64,000 nt of DNA from Proteiniclasticum aestuarii (GCF_017368455.1 NZ_JAFNJU010000010.1:62001-126000), one strand, 5' to 3'; shown: positions 54,391 to 63,943, counted from the stretch's first letter. Translations and numbers: made by a program. The notes: generated by a model from the letters alone, not told the origin.

Positions 54391-55929
54391 TTATTCTGTT
54401 GGCAGCCCATCCACATAGATTTCAGGGTAGGTCACCTTGACATCATTATAGAAAGCAGTCAGCACATCTGCAATGGAGCTGTAACCTGAAGCACCCTGCT
54501 TGTAGTTTGTGATGTGTGTACCCAGAAGATCATTGAGACCTCTGTCATAGACTGTTACATTGGATAGATCGATCTTGGCCGCTTCTTCACTGAATACCTT
54601 CAGGTGATTCATTCCGCCCAGGGACTGTCTGCCTTCGTAGTCTGCAATGACCGGTGCCATGACGGACTCGACGGAATACATGTCTCCATCTGCTTCCTGA
54701 CGCTCTGCCAGTCTTTCCTTGTCAAACAGCATGGATTTCAGGAAAGCGAATGCCGCTTCGGGATTTTCGGAATCTGCGTTGACACCCAGATAAGTTCCAC
54801 CCCAGAAATAGGAATTCGGTCCGGATGCCATACCCCAGTTGCCTTTGAATGCCGCATTCTCATATGCGTCCTTTTCTTCCTGAGATGCGTCTTCTGCCGG
54901 CTTTGCCAGTGTGTTGCCCTCCGCATCCACTTTTTCCATGTTCGGTTCAATGATGTATCTCAGGCCCCATGTAGGCATGGAGTACGCCATGACCTGCCAG
55001 GTCTTTCCTTCTGCATCGGTCAGGTCCTTGTCCATGGCATCAAACCAGGGACCACTCCACTCTGCTGCATTGGCAGTCAGTGATGCATCGATGGTTTCAC
55101 CGTACATTTCCTTCACCAGATTGATATATGGAATCTGTTCCTTGATTTTATCCGCATTCAGTTTTCCGTCTTCATCGACCCATTTCGCAGGATCGTTTGT
55201 ACCTGCAGCGAAGTGTCTTACCGCCTGATCATCCGGAAACAGTCTCCAGTTCGGATTGTAGGCTTTGACTTCCTCCTGCGCTTCAAGCATATTCTCGATG
55301 CTATCGAACTTGTTTTCGTTCATCCAGTTTGTCACAGCGGTGTTGTAGTCTTCAGACCCTTCTGCTGGGAATCCGGCTTCTGTGCCCCATACTTCAGCAG
55401 CCATATCTGTTTTGAAGAAGATGGCACCAGGTGTCACCTGCCAGGATAAAGCGGCAAGCTTCTCTGTGGCTGGATCGATTCCGGACTGCCAGATATACTC
55501 CGCATAATCCGCTTTCTCTGCAGCAAGATCCACATCAGGATCATTTTCCATCATGGTTTCAATGTCGGCATAGTATCCAGCTTCAATGAATTGCTTGATG
55601 TGGTCAAGCTCTCCAGTGAATACATCTGGTCCGTTGCCGGAGGATAGTGCAGGCAGAATCTTATCCATATAACCGTCCTGAATGGATACTGCAACAAACT
55701 CCACTTCCATGCCTTCCAGAGGTTTGCCTTCCGCTGTATATAGTTCCTTGAAATGATCAATGTCTCCGGCTGTCTCCAGTTCGTCTGTGAAGGACCAGAT
55801 CACCAGTTTCTCATTTGAATAGTCTTTGGATGGATCCACCTCTACATTTGGCGCCTCCTCAGATGTGCCGCAGGCAGAAAGTACAAACATAGATGCCATC
55901 AGGAATGAAAGTATTTTTTTGATTTTCAT
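54391..55929 (-). CDS. Sugar ABC transporter substrate-binding lipoprotein
   Basis: A 513-residue extracellular lipoprotein. Signal peptide MKIKKILSFLMASMFVLSAC with lipobox LSAC, followed by a Cluster B/D-type solute-binding fold (SNEKLVIWSFTDELETAG, GNGPDVFTGELDHIKQFIEA). It is longer than the ~420 residues usual for CUT1 binding proteins, as seen in those for oligosaccharides. The ATG at 55927-55929 with AAAAAGGGG upstream is the start; the frame runs further without function. First gene of the operon, under the promoter/operator at 55980-56009. Confidence 0.95.
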   Translation of the reverse strand: MKIKKILSFLMASMFVLSACGTSEEAPNVEVDPSKDYSNEKLVIWSFTDELETAGDIDHFKELYTAEGKPLEGMEVEFVAVSIQDGYMDKILPALSSGNGPDVFTGELDHIKQFIEAGYYADIETMMENDPDVDLAAEKADYAEYIWQSGIDPATEKLAALSWQVTPGAIFFKTDMAAEVWGTEAGFPAEGSEDYNTAVTNWMNENKFDSIENMLEAQEEVKAYNPNWRLFPDDQAVRHFAAGTNDPAKWVDEDGKLNADKIKEQIPYINLVKEMYGETIDASLTANAAEWSGPWFDAMDKDLTDAEGKTWQVMAYSMPTWGLRYIIEPNMEKVDAEGNTLAKPAEDASQEEKDAYENAAFKGNWGMASGPNSYFWGGTYLGVNADSENPEAAFAFLKSMLFDKERLAERQEADGDMYSVESVMAPVIADYEGRQSLGGMNHLKVFSEEAAKIDLSNVTVYDRGLNDLLGTHITNYKQGASGYSSIADVLTAFYNDVKVTYPEIYVDGLPTE

Positions 55930-55979
55930 TCGATTAACCCCTTTTTCCTTTATTTCAACACTCATTATGTCGCACCCAT

Positions 55980-56009
55980 AATATAGCACATTTACGAAAG
56001 CGGTTTCAA
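55980..56009 (-). promoter_or_regulatory. Promoter and LacI-type operator of the binding-protein operon
   Basis: On the minus strand TTGAAA (56004-56009) and TATATT (55980-55985) are 18 bases apart. The operator GAAAGCGGTTTC (plus strand, 55996-56007) overlaps the -35 and the spacer, the position for repression. The same dyad recurs at 56272-56283 and, with one change, at 60837-60848; the linked LacI-family gene at 61-62 kb is the likely repressor. Confidence 0.8.
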
Positions 56010-56098
56010 TAGTTTTTTAAAAGTTTTTTATGAAAATGAAAACCTTTTAAAAAGGAGAAAACATCTGTTTCTTTCAGTAGCGCTTTTGAATCCATATT

Positions 56099-56149
56099 AT
56101 GAGATTGACAGCCCATAATCTCATTTCACCTGAAAATCAGCTGATTTCA
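56099..56149. terminator. Two hairpins between the GH30 gene and the binding-protein operon
   Basis: ATGAGATT (56099-56106) pairs with AATCTCAT (56117-56124), and CTGAAAATCAGCTGATTTCAG (56129-56149) folds around the perfect palindrome ATCAGCTGAT. They probably end the GH30 transcript; neither has a strong T-tract on the minus strand. Confidence 0.45.
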
Positions 56150-56271
56150 GATGTTTCTCCGTTTTTGATGCGTCTTCTGACTGCCAGCGGAAGACTCCCT
56201 TCCACTATTGCATACGCATCCTCTCCACAAGGCTCTGATCAGCAACCAGACGCCTCATATTTCACATTTTC

Positions 56272-56283
56272 GAAACCGCTTTC
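56272..56283. promoter_or_regulatory. Second LacI-type operator, downstream of GH30
   Basis: GAAACCGCTTTC here is the exact reverse complement of the operator at 55996-56007, 276 bases away. It lies just after the GH30 stop and could form a repression loop with the first site, or block readthrough. Confidence 0.6.
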
Positions 56284-56288
56284 CTTAT

Positions 56289-57641
56289 TTATCCGATGAT
56301 GAAGGTGGTGATGGAGTTGTCCGGCAGATTGATGTTCAGCCCTTCCCCGTCCACCACGAGAGAAAGTTCAGCGATGAACCCTTCATTCTGCGCAACCACC
56401 ACAATCCTGCCATCAGGGTTTCTGAATGCCACCGCATGGACGTCTTCCTTGGTCACACTGATTTCCAGTCTTCTTGCCCCCACAGCGATGTATTTCGAGA
56501 AATGACCGATATAATAATAGGAATTGTTGTAGATGAGCTTCTCCGTGTTCCGGTCATACATGATGGGCGCTTCACAGTAATTGTAGACATGATTGGGCCC
56601 TCCGATCTCATTCAGAACCAGGTTCCAGTCGATCCATCCTCTGCTCCAGTTGTTGAAGTCACCCATGATATTGCGGCCGTATCGCTCCCCGTTGGACCAG
56701 GAACCGAGATATCCGTTATGCACCGCATTCTCGGATGTGGTGGTCAGTTCCACGCAGCCTTCCGTAAACAGAATATGTTTATCCGGAAACATGTTGTGGA
56801 GCGCCGTGAGATTTTCGAATGCCTCGCTCACATACCAGTGATTGCCGACACCCCACACATACTGGGCTGCCTCCAGGTCCGACAGCACCACTGCCCCTCG
56901 CTCCACCAGAACATCCCTGTTGTGATCCCACACAATGATCTTTGTGTCAGGGTGGGTTGCACTTATAACAGGACCCAGATGGTGCTTCACAAAATCACGT
57001 TCTTCTTCCGCTGTGTATATACAGGAATCCCAGGTCTGGGTGGCCAGAGGCTCATTCTGGACACTGACGGCCCAGATGCCGATTCCACGCTTTTTCATTT
57101 CTTCGATGTATCGGGCATAATATTTCGCCCAGATATCAGCGAACTGCGGCAGGAGCTTTCCACCGTAATTCATTTCCCCGGTATCCTTCATGTACCCCGG
57201 AGGACTCCACGGAGAAGCAAGAAGCTTCAGAGGTTCTTCCGCATGTCTCATGGCATCCCTGATCATGGGCACAACCCATCTGTCCTCTCTTGAAAGATCG
57301 AAAGTGCTCAGATCCTGATCCCCTTCTTCCACATAGGTATAGTTTTCCAGCGAAAAATCACTGGAGTTGATGTGCACTCTTCCCAGAACATACCCGAGCC
57401 CTTCCAACTTTGAAAAATAGGCACGAAGAGCTTCCTCCCGAACCGTTTCAGGAGCTTCAGACAGGGTGAAGGCAGCTGATTCCGTAAACGCGCCACCGAA
57501 ACCCATGAATTCCTGATATTCCACCCTGCTGTTCACGGCAATTACGGGTCTTTTCGGATCATAATGACCCGTTTCTCTTTCGGGCAGAGTTTTCCAGAAT
57601 TTCAGATCTCTCTTCTCGGACCTGATTGCTTTGACTTTCAT
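56289..57641 (-). CDS. Glycoside hydrolase family 30 enzyme (beta-glucosidase/glucanase type)
   Basis: A 450-residue cytoplasmic TIM-barrel enzyme with side beta domain. GFGGAFTESAAFTLS and GRVHINSSDFSLENYTYVEE are hallmark GH30 stretches. The acid/base is the Glu of VQNEPLA (near residue 196) and the nucleophile the Glu of LFTEGCVE (near 292). GH30 members cleave beta-linked glucosyl or xylosyl bonds, including beta-1,6-glucan; without signal peptide it would act on imported oligosaccharides. GAAGGAGGAATCACT precedes the ATG, and ATGA overlaps the stop of the preceding gene, so translation is coupled. Confidence 0.93.
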   Translation of the reverse strand: MKVKAIRSEKRDLKFWKTLPERETGHYDPKRPVIAVNSRVEYQEFMGFGGAFTESAAFTLSEAPETVREEALRAYFSKLEGLGYVLGRVHINSSDFSLENYTYVEEGDQDLSTFDLSREDRWVVPMIRDAMRHAEEPLKLLASPWSPPGYMKDTGEMNYGGKLLPQFADIWAKYYARYIEEMKKRGIGIWAVSVQNEPLATQTWDSCIYTAEEERDFVKHHLGPVISATHPDTKIIVWDHNRDVLVERGAVVLSDLEAAQYVWGVGNHWYVSEAFENLTALHNMFPDKHILFTEGCVELTTTSENAVHNGYLGSWSNGERYGRNIMGDFNNWSRGWIDWNLVLNEIGGPNHVYNYCEAPIMYDRNTEKLIYNNSYYYIGHFSKYIAVGARRLEISVTKEDVHAVAFRNPDGRIVVVAQNEGFIAELSLVVDGEGLNINLPDNSITTFIIG

Positions 57642-60600
57642 AGTGATTCCTCCTTCAACTTGTATATCATGATGATCTGTTTCACCTCACGGTCTCTCAC
57701 TTTCTGCGCCAGATCTCCACAGATGCATGCATATGCTTTTCCGTCCACCTTGTAGTGATCGATGCACACCCGCTCTGAATAGGTGGGCAGCCCGGTGTCA
57801 TTTTCTATGATGAACTCCATGTCGGATAGAAGCGTGGTCGTAACCCTTCCATCCACAAAGAAATCCGCCCCGAGAATCGGCTCCGGTGAGAAACACAGTT
57901 CGCCGCTGAAGGTGAACAAGGATTTCCCGAACATCATATGCTGCCAGATGCTGAGCATCTCCGCTGTGGACCCGCTGAGCCTGGACACAAATCCCTGCCC
58001 ATGCAGTTTACTGTTGGGATTCAGACTGCTGGCAATGAAGCTGGAGTTTTCCAGCGTGGATCGCCCATAGACTTCAGGATCCATGAAACAGACCAGATTC
58101 GTTCTGATTTCCTCGAAGAACAGATCCGGAAGCCCTCCTTTCAGAAGTCCCAGAAGATACTTGTAGGTCATGTGCAGAAAATTGCTCTCCCTTTCCAGCC
58201 AACCTGGGGTGAACGCTCTGATTCTACCGGTCTCATAGCTCATATCCTCCAGCGATGCACTGGTCCTGTAGGTTTTCAGGACCGGATCATACATACCTGA
58301 ATTTCTTATGCGGTGATGCAGAGCTCTGTTTTCCTCTGCCGTCCCGATCTTCAGGAATCTTGCAGGACCCTCCAGAAAAAACGGGACCTTCTCCAGTTCA
58401 AAGCCCTTGACACGAACCCTCTGCAGTCCGTAAGGAGTCTTTCCTTCCAGCACTTCATAATCCGTAACCTTATAGATGAGATAGGTGGGAAGCACGCCCT
58501 CATGGAGGGTTTTCGCCCGGTTGATTCCATCCATAAGAACCCCCTCCAGCCTTTCCAGAAACTGGCCGGCTTCCTTCGCATCCACAAGGACTTCATTTCC
58601 GCCGATGTCCTCTCTGATCTTTTCCCTGAAGTCCTCTCGCAGAGAAGTCAACGCATCCCATCTTTCAAACAGTGACATCTCCCTGGAAAGCACCTCAGTG
58701 ATCCGACTGTAGAGATGATGACTGACATCAAGGAGACGCACCGGTCTTGTCAGATTCTCCCTCAGGAACCTGACCACCCTCACCAGTTCCACGGTCTCAC
58801 TCATCCCTGATCCGAACAGTCCTGGAAGACCGTTCATGGCATCATTCCACCCGGGTCTGTCCGCTTCCATTTCCACGCCCATGCCGAAAGGATCCAGGGT
58901 CGTGAACTTGATCATCACATGATGCAGGAGCTTCTGTGCGAGACTCACTTTGTAGATTTCTCCCCCGACACGCTTCCAGTTTGACTGCTCGAATCGGCTA
59001 GAATGCTCTTCCTCCTCTATGGCGCCATATTGCCTGATGACCCCATTTTCCGTTCGTCCGTATTTTTCGCGTCTGGGCAGAACATGGACCGGACTGTCGT
59101 AGTACCGATAGGTTTCATCTTCGAACAGCATCTCCTCGATCCGGTCAGGGTAGACGCTCCGATAACTTTCAACTAGATCGAAATTGTATGTCCAGTGATC
59201 GGACCAGTACCCTTCCCCATAGACGGCTTCAATGTGCTGCTCCGCTTCTTCCAGAAGACGATCCATGAATGCGTCCTCGCCGATATCAAGCCTGATCCCC
59301 TCCAGAAGAATCTTCATGGATACATTGCCCGGCGTGAATTTGCCGGAAAGAACCTCTCTCAGTTTCTCCTGCCCTTCAAGGACATATTTTCCCATCAGCA
59401 CCTCCATCGCAGATGCTTCTATGGTGAACGTGGTACCCTGAACCCCCAGGGGATTGTATCCGTCCAGCTGCAGGAGATTCATGAACATCTTCACATTGAA
59501 CAGTCCTGCCTCCGGCGTAAAAAGCACATCACTTCGTCTGTTCTGATTCACATCCCTGAAGTTTCCGTTTCCCTGAGAATAGAACTCAGGCGCGAGAGAG
59601 AAGAAGTTGTAATCCCGTTCAGGATCCCCGTGCTTTCTGGAGAACACGTGGTAGACCTTTCTCTGGTCCCCCTCTCCGAATACCAGCGGAAACCCGCCTC
59701 GCAAGGTATTATCCAGAAAATTCTGCTTCAGATAGGCATCAAAGACCGGATAGGCTGACTCCGTTCGGATCACATTCACCAGTTCATCGAGGACCTCCTC
59801 CGCTTCTTCACGTTTACGGGAAATGTATGCTGTTTTCGTGAAAGCCTTGGCTTTCTCATTGATGATTTCCACATCGGAAACACTGCCAATGATGGTATGG
59901 ATGTTAAGATGCTCCCCGGCTTCAAGCTTTTTCGATACGGGAGAGAACCCGCAAGGCACTTTATTGACCAGCACCTGATTCTTGAGATCCAACTCTTCCA
60001 GGCTATGGCTTTCCATCGTTGTCGGCACTGACAAGGACGTGTCATAGCCGAAGATTTTCTCCAGATCCACAATGGGAGGGATCAGCTGCCCGTCCTCCAT
60101 GAAGGAAAGGTAGAAATGCCCTTTCTGAACCATGGATATTTCGGCATCGTCTCCACTGGAAGCTCTGAATTTATAGAACGGAATATGGTGGTCCATGTTT
60201 TCCACGCCCATCCAGGAAACCATGAGATTCGACATGTTCTTAAAGGTTTCATTGGTGGTGCCCGAAGGGAGGATATTCGCAATCCCGTCCACAACTTCCA
60301 GGATTCTTGCAGCTCCGTCATTCACGATCTCCACTTCTCTGACAAGCCCTGCCACCGGCTCATTGGTTAGCCCGAAATAGGTGACTCGGTAGGTGATCTT
60401 TCGGGTTTCATTGATTTCCTCGATGGTGAAATGCCCCTGGGCGATGAACATGGTTCTCTTCACCACATCACGACTGCCTGGAGCAAAAGGTTCGTAGACT
60501 TCCCCATCCACCTTCACGAAACTGCGGAACCCGTATCGGTCCACATACTGATAGCTGGTGTTGGCGGGAAAAAACTCCTGGATCGGTTCGTTTTTGTCTC

Positions 60601-60757
60601 TTAGCCCGAAACTGGTGATGCCCTGCCCGCGATTCGCGTAATATACCCATAAAGGGATGCCTCGGATACCCGCAATCCCTGGAAGAAAACTGGAAAAGGG
60701 TTTCCTTTTATCGTAATTTTCTATGACAAATTCTTTGTCCTTATAATAATATCCCAT
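57638..60757 (-). CDS. Cellobiose-phosphorylase-like protein, (alpha/alpha)6 barrel, clan GH-Q-like
   Basis: A 1039-residue cytoplasmic protein. It starts YYYKDKEFVIENYDKRKPFS then SFLPGIAGIRGIPLWVYYAN, a type commonly annotated as cellobiose phosphorylase (from memory). N-terminal beta-sandwich to ~300, then a helical barrel. Near residue 636 it has RPGWNDAMNGLPGLFGSGMS, close to the DWNDGMN catalytic block of GH94 phosphorylases. A related but clearly different block is in the protein at 49003-52443. AGGAGGAACT precedes the ATG. Its operator at 60837-60848 lies ~80 bases upstream. Reaction and linkage are not known. Confidence 0.75.
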   Translation of the reverse strand: MGYYYKDKEFVIENYDKRKPFSSFLPGIAGIRGIPLWVYYANRGQGITSFGLRDKNEPIQEFFPANTSYQYVDRYGFRSFVKVDGEVYEPFAPGSRDVVKRTMFIAQGHFTIEEINETRKITYRVTYFGLTNEPVAGLVREVEIVNDGAARILEVVDGIANILPSGTTNETFKNMSNLMVSWMGVENMDHHIPFYKFRASSGDDAEISMVQKGHFYLSFMEDGQLIPPIVDLEKIFGYDTSLSVPTTMESHSLEELDLKNQVLVNKVPCGFSPVSKKLEAGEHLNIHTIIGSVSDVEIINEKAKAFTKTAYISRKREEAEEVLDELVNVIRTESAYPVFDAYLKQNFLDNTLRGGFPLVFGEGDQRKVYHVFSRKHGDPERDYNFFSLAPEFYSQGNGNFRDVNQNRRSDVLFTPEAGLFNVKMFMNLLQLDGYNPLGVQGTTFTIEASAMEVLMGKYVLEGQEKLREVLSGKFTPGNVSMKILLEGIRLDIGEDAFMDRLLEEAEQHIEAVYGEGYWSDHWTYNFDLVESYRSVYPDRIEEMLFEDETYRYYDSPVHVLPRREKYGRTENGVIRQYGAIEEEEHSSRFEQSNWKRVGGEIYKVSLAQKLLHHVMIKFTTLDPFGMGVEMEADRPGWNDAMNGLPGLFGSGMSETVELVRVVRFLRENLTRPVRLLDVSHHLYSRITEVLSREMSLFERWDALTSLREDFREKIREDIGGNEVLVDAKEAGQFLERLEGVLMDGINRAKTLHEGVLPTYLIYKVTDYEVLEGKTPYGLQRVRVKGFELEKVPFFLEGPARFLKIGTAEENRALHHRIRNSGMYDPVLKTYRTSASLEDMSYETGRIRAFTPGWLERESNFLHMTYKYLLGLLKGGLPDLFFEEIRTNLVCFMDPEVYGRSTLENSSFIASSLNPNSKLHGQGFVSRLSGSTAEMLSIWQHMMFGKSLFTFSGELCFSPEPILGADFFVDGRVTTTLLSDMEFIIENDTGLPTYSERVCIDHYKVDGKAYACICGDLAQKVRDREVKQIIMIYKLKEESL

Positions 60758-60821
60758 AGTTCCTCCTGTTGAACAGTGATTTAAGAATGCCGATTTCGCT
60801 TACACTCCATATCTTTTTTCG

Positions 60822-60850
60822 ATAATAACTATTTACGAAATCGGTTTCGC
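60822..60850 (-). promoter_or_regulatory. Promoter region with LacI-type operator for the GH-Q/GH30 genes
   Basis: The operator GAAATCGGTTTC (60837-60848) shares TTTACGAAA-N-CGGTTTC with the site before the binding-protein operon. A minus-strand -10 TATTAT (60822-60827) lies next to it; the -35 is weak. A second half-site TTTCGCTTA (60794-60802), equal to the flank of the main operator, lies downstream. Confidence 0.7.
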
Positions 60851-60963
60851 TTAGTCTATGATAGCATAGGAATTCCATTAAGCAAATACAAGAATCTGTG
60901 AAATCAGTTTTTATTCACCGATTTTCTCCGTTCTGATATTACACCTGCCCTTTTTCTTACAAC

Positions 60964-60993
60964 GCAAAAAAAAGACCTGATTTGTTCAGATCT
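60964..60993 (-). terminator. Rho-independent terminator of the LacI gene
   Basis: On the minus strand AGATCTGA pairs with TCAGGTCT around ACAAA and is followed by TTTTTTTT, 26 bases after the stop. Confidence 0.92.
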
Positions 60994-61018
60994 CTTCTCA
61001 CGGACTGATCGTCCAGTC

Positions 61019-62029
61019 TTATTTTGTTGATTCCCGAATGACCAGTTCAACCGGTACGCGTTTCACGATGCCGGGCGTACTCTCTATTTCATGATTGATG
61101 AGTGCAATCAGATGCTTGGCCGCTTCTCTGCCGATTTTCACCTTGTCCTGAGCGATGGTCGTCAGGGCAGGCGAGGTGTATTTCGTCAGCTCGATGTTGT
61201 CAAATCCTACAACACATACATCTTCAGGAACCTTGTACCCCAGCTCCTTCAGCGCCCTGATGGCACCAAGAGCGATGTCGTCACTGGCAGCATAGATGGC
61301 ATCCGGAACGCCGCCATACTGGCTGACCAGCTGGTACAAAGCATTCTTACCGCTGTTGAAATCATAGTTGTTGGCTTCAATAATGAGCTTTTCATCGATT
61401 TCAACTCCGGCTTTGGTTAATACATCTCTGTAGGCATCGATACGTTCCTGGGCCGCAAAGGATCTCATGGGTCCTGCTATATGGGCAATATTCTTCGCCC
61501 CCTTCAGTCTCAGATAGTTCAGCACCATCCTTGTTCCCTGGTAGTTGTCCGAAATGATCGTCGGCACGTTCAGGACGCCATTATCCACCGTCACGATGGG
61601 AATGCCGCTTTCTGTAAGCTCTTTGAGATTGACATCATCCACATCCACCGTCACGATGAATACCCCATCCACATTCTTGTATTTGCACCATTCGAGATAG
61701 CTCAGTGACTGATGTCCCACTTTCTTGGAAACAAAGGTCACTTCATAGCCCAGGTCCTCCACATAGGTCTTGAAAGCCTCCAGCACACCACCGAAAAAGT
61801 GATGCTCCAGACCGATGTTCAGATCCTCGCTGAAGAGAATCCCAATGGACCAGCTGTTCTTTGTCGCAAGCTGTCTTGCGTTTGAGTTCGGAACATATCC
61901 CATGAGCTTCGCAATCGCTATGATCTCTTCTTTTCGCTTCTTGCTGATTGTCGAGGAATTGTTCAGTGCCTTGGACACCGTACTGGATGAACAACCCGCT
62001 TTCTTTGCAATATCGTATATCGTCACCAT
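61019..62029 (-). CDS. LacI-family transcriptional repressor
   Basis: A 336-residue regulator. N-terminal LacI helix-turn-helix and hinge (VTIYDIAKKAGCSSSTVSKA, then MGYVPNSNARQLA), then a periplasmic-binding-protein-like effector domain (GVFIVTVDVDDVNLKELTES, YAASDDIALGAIRALKELGY, VGFDNIELTKYTSPALTTI). It is monocistronic and lies beside the oligosaccharide locus, whose two transcription units carry a shared LacI-type palindrome; it is the likely repressor, with an oligosaccharide as inducer. GGGAGATAGAAGA precedes the ATG. Confidence 0.95.
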   Translation of the reverse strand: MVTIYDIAKKAGCSSSTVSKALNNSSTISKKRKEEIIAIAKLMGYVPNSNARQLATKNSWSIGILFSEDLNIGLEHHFFGGVLEAFKTYVEDLGYEVTFVSKKVGHQSLSYLEWCKYKNVDGVFIVTVDVDDVNLKELTESGIPIVTVDNGVLNVPTIISDNYQGTRMVLNYLRLKGAKNIAHIAGPMRSFAAQERIDAYRDVLTKAGVEIDEKLIIEANNYDFNSGKNALYQLVSQYGGVPDAIYAASDDIALGAIRALKELGYKVPEDVCVVGFDNIELTKYTSPALTTIAQDKVKIGREAAKHLIALINHEIESTPGIVKRVPVELVIRESTK

Positions 62030-62214
62030 TCTTCTATCTCCCTGTTCTTGAGTAAAATCCGTTTCCCTATGGAACTGTTCTGCTTTTCAGAAACAGTTTC
62101 AGTTTTTTGTCTTCTTAGCAATTCTACACCAGAATTCACATTTCTTCAATCATCCCAATCCATTCCGCTTCTCGAATTTCATCAATAACCCCGGAAACCG
62201 GAATTTTACAGCTG

Positions 62215-62253
62215 AAAAAAGGGATGCAGCCTGATTCAACCTGCCACATCCTT
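62215..62253 (-). terminator. Terminator of the zinc-ribbon gene
   Basis: On the minus strand AAGGATG...CATCCC with inner CAG/CTG is followed by TTTTTT, about 10 bases after the stop at 62264. Confidence 0.75.
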
Positions 62254-62263
62254 GACTGACTCC

Positions 62264-62725
62264 TTACATTTCCTTCCCGCAGCTTTTGCAGTACCTGGCA
62301 TCTTCTTCATTCAGTTCTCTGCAATGCCTGCATCGGACTCTGATTTCAGCCTTTTCTTCCCCCGACTTCTTCAGCACCTCCACTTCCTTCAAGGCATCAC
62401 TGATCATCCCGCCTGCCGCGGAGGTGTAGGGATTCAGGTCCTCTCTGGCCTTCTCGGGATCCAGCACAAGACCTGACCCCGCAGCGCCTTTCGCCCCTAG
62501 ATTCATGACGAATCCCCCTGCTCCTATAAGAATGAACCCGATGAACCCGTTCTTCATGAATCCGAAGTCGGGTTCCACCATACCGCTTCCTCCGATCCCC
62601 GTAAACGCATAGTAGAATACGGATAAGAACAGCACCACCCCGATGGCACTCATGCCCATACCGATATAGTACAGACCTTTTCTTTCACCTGATATTTTTC
62701 TAGGATCTTTCTTGTTCATGTCCAT
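62264..62725 (-). CDS. Membrane protein with C-terminal zinc ribbon
   Basis: A 153-residue protein: two transmembrane helices (IGMGMSAIGVVLFLSVFYYAF, shortened core AIGVVLFLSVFYYAF, and FIGFILIGAGGFVMNLG), a linker and a C-terminal zinc ribbon CRHC-N11-CKSC. Function unknown. It follows the aminotransferase gene by 22 bases in the same direction, so they form an operon. Confidence 0.75.
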   Translation of the reverse strand: MDMNKKDPRKISGERKGLYYIGMGMSAIGVVLFLSVFYYAFTGIGGSGMVEPDFGFMKNGFIGFILIGAGGFVMNLGAKGAAGSGLVLDPEKAREDLNPYTSAAGGMISDALKEVEVLKKSGEEKAEIRVRCRHCRELNEEDARYCKSCGKEM

Positions 62726-62747
62726 GGATTTCCCTCCAACTGATCTT

Positions 62748-63854
62748 CTATTTTCCCGTTTCCATTTCTTTCAGAACTTCCTTGTAGGCCTTCATGAATC
62801 CTCTGTTGTTCTCCATGGTGGAGATGGTGACACGGATATGTCCCGGAATGCCTAAGAAGCCGCCAGGTCTTATGATATAGCCCTTCTTCATGAGTCTTCG
62901 GAAGATCTCCATATCATCTTTCTTTGTATCCCAGAGGATGAAGTTCGTATCGGATACCACAAAGGGCAGTCCCATTTTTTCGAGCTCCCGGTAGAAGAAA
63001 TGTTTGCCTTCCGTATTCCTTTCAATGACTTCCTTCAGAAACGCCTGGTCTCTGAGCGCAGCCACCGCCGCTTCCTGAGCGAAGAGGTTCACATCAAAGG
63101 GATCCACCACGCGATAGAAGTACCCCACAAGCTCCGGATCCGCAAAACCGTAGCCCACACGAAGACCGGCCATGCCGTAGGCCTTGGAGAAGGTTCTGAG
63201 CACAATGAGATTCTTATGGTCATCCAGATACTCCAGCGCATCGAAATAGTCTTCTCTTGTGACATACTCCCGGTACGCCTCATCCATGATGACAAGGATG
63301 TCACTACTCACCTTGGCGATGAACGCTTCAAAATCCGCCTTCCCGAAGGACGAACCCGTGGGATTGTTCGGATTGCAGAGGTAGATGATCTTGGTCTTCT
63401 CCGTGATGGCCTTTTCCATGGCATCCAGGTTCAGCACCAGTTTCTCCATATCGGTCTTCACCACCACAGCCCCCATGAGCTTCGCATTGTCCTCGTATCG
63501 GGAGAAGGAATGCTCTCCCATGATGATTTCGTCTCCTCTGCTCAGCATGGTGGAAGAAATGACCTTGATGAGAGAATCGGAACCTCCGCCTACAAAGATC
63601 TCCTCCATGGGTCTCCCGGTCATCTGAGACAGTTCCTGTCTCAGTCCGAAGGATCCGGAATCCGGATAAAGGCTCACATCCTCGCAGGTTCTAAGAATCG
63701 CTTCCTTCACCATCGGACTGGCTCCGAAGGGATTCTCATTGGATGCCATTTTCACCACGGTTTCGATCCCCAGCTCCCTCTTCACTTCAGATATGGGTTT
63801 CCCCGCCACATATCTCTTCATGTTCTTTATTTCTTCCCGTATTCTATAATTCAT
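62748..63854 (-). CDS. hisC: HisC-type pyridoxal-phosphate aminotransferase
   Basis: A 368-residue class I/II aminotransferase of the histidinol-phosphate group. KMASNENPFGASP at the N-terminus, LCNPNNPTGSSFGK, the PLP-site Asp/Tyr in VIMDEAYREYV, and the Schiff-base Lys in RTFSKAYGMAGLRVGY. No other his genes are nearby, so it may act on aromatic keto acids instead. The ATG at 63852-63854 with AAGGGGGAAAAC is chosen; 32 further upstream codons are open but unlike the family. Confidence 0.9.
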   Translation of the reverse strand: MNYRIREEIKNMKRYVAGKPISEVKRELGIETVVKMASNENPFGASPMVKEAILRTCEDVSLYPDSGSFGLRQELSQMTGRPMEEIFVGGGSDSLIKVISSTMLSRGDEIIMGEHSFSRYEDNAKLMGAVVVKTDMEKLVLNLDAMEKAITEKTKIIYLCNPNNPTGSSFGKADFEAFIAKVSSDILVIMDEAYREYVTREDYFDALEYLDDHKNLIVLRTFSKAYGMAGLRVGYGFADPELVGYFYRVVDPFDVNLFAQEAAVAALRDQAFLKEVIERNTEGKHFFYRELEKMGLPFVVSDTNFILWDTKKDDMEIFRRLMKKGYIIRPGGFLGIPGHIRVTISTMENNRGFMKAYKEVLKEMETGK

Positions 63855-63943
63855 GTTTTCCCCCTTATGAAATCGTATACTCTGATGATACCCCATGCAG
63901 ATGGGCCAATCAAGGAAATCCTGCCCGCAAGCAGTACAGAAAT

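Noticed and set aside
56208..57293. 361-codon plus-strand frame opposite GH30
   Set aside because: Antisense shadow of a certain gene; His/Arg-rich translation without motifs.
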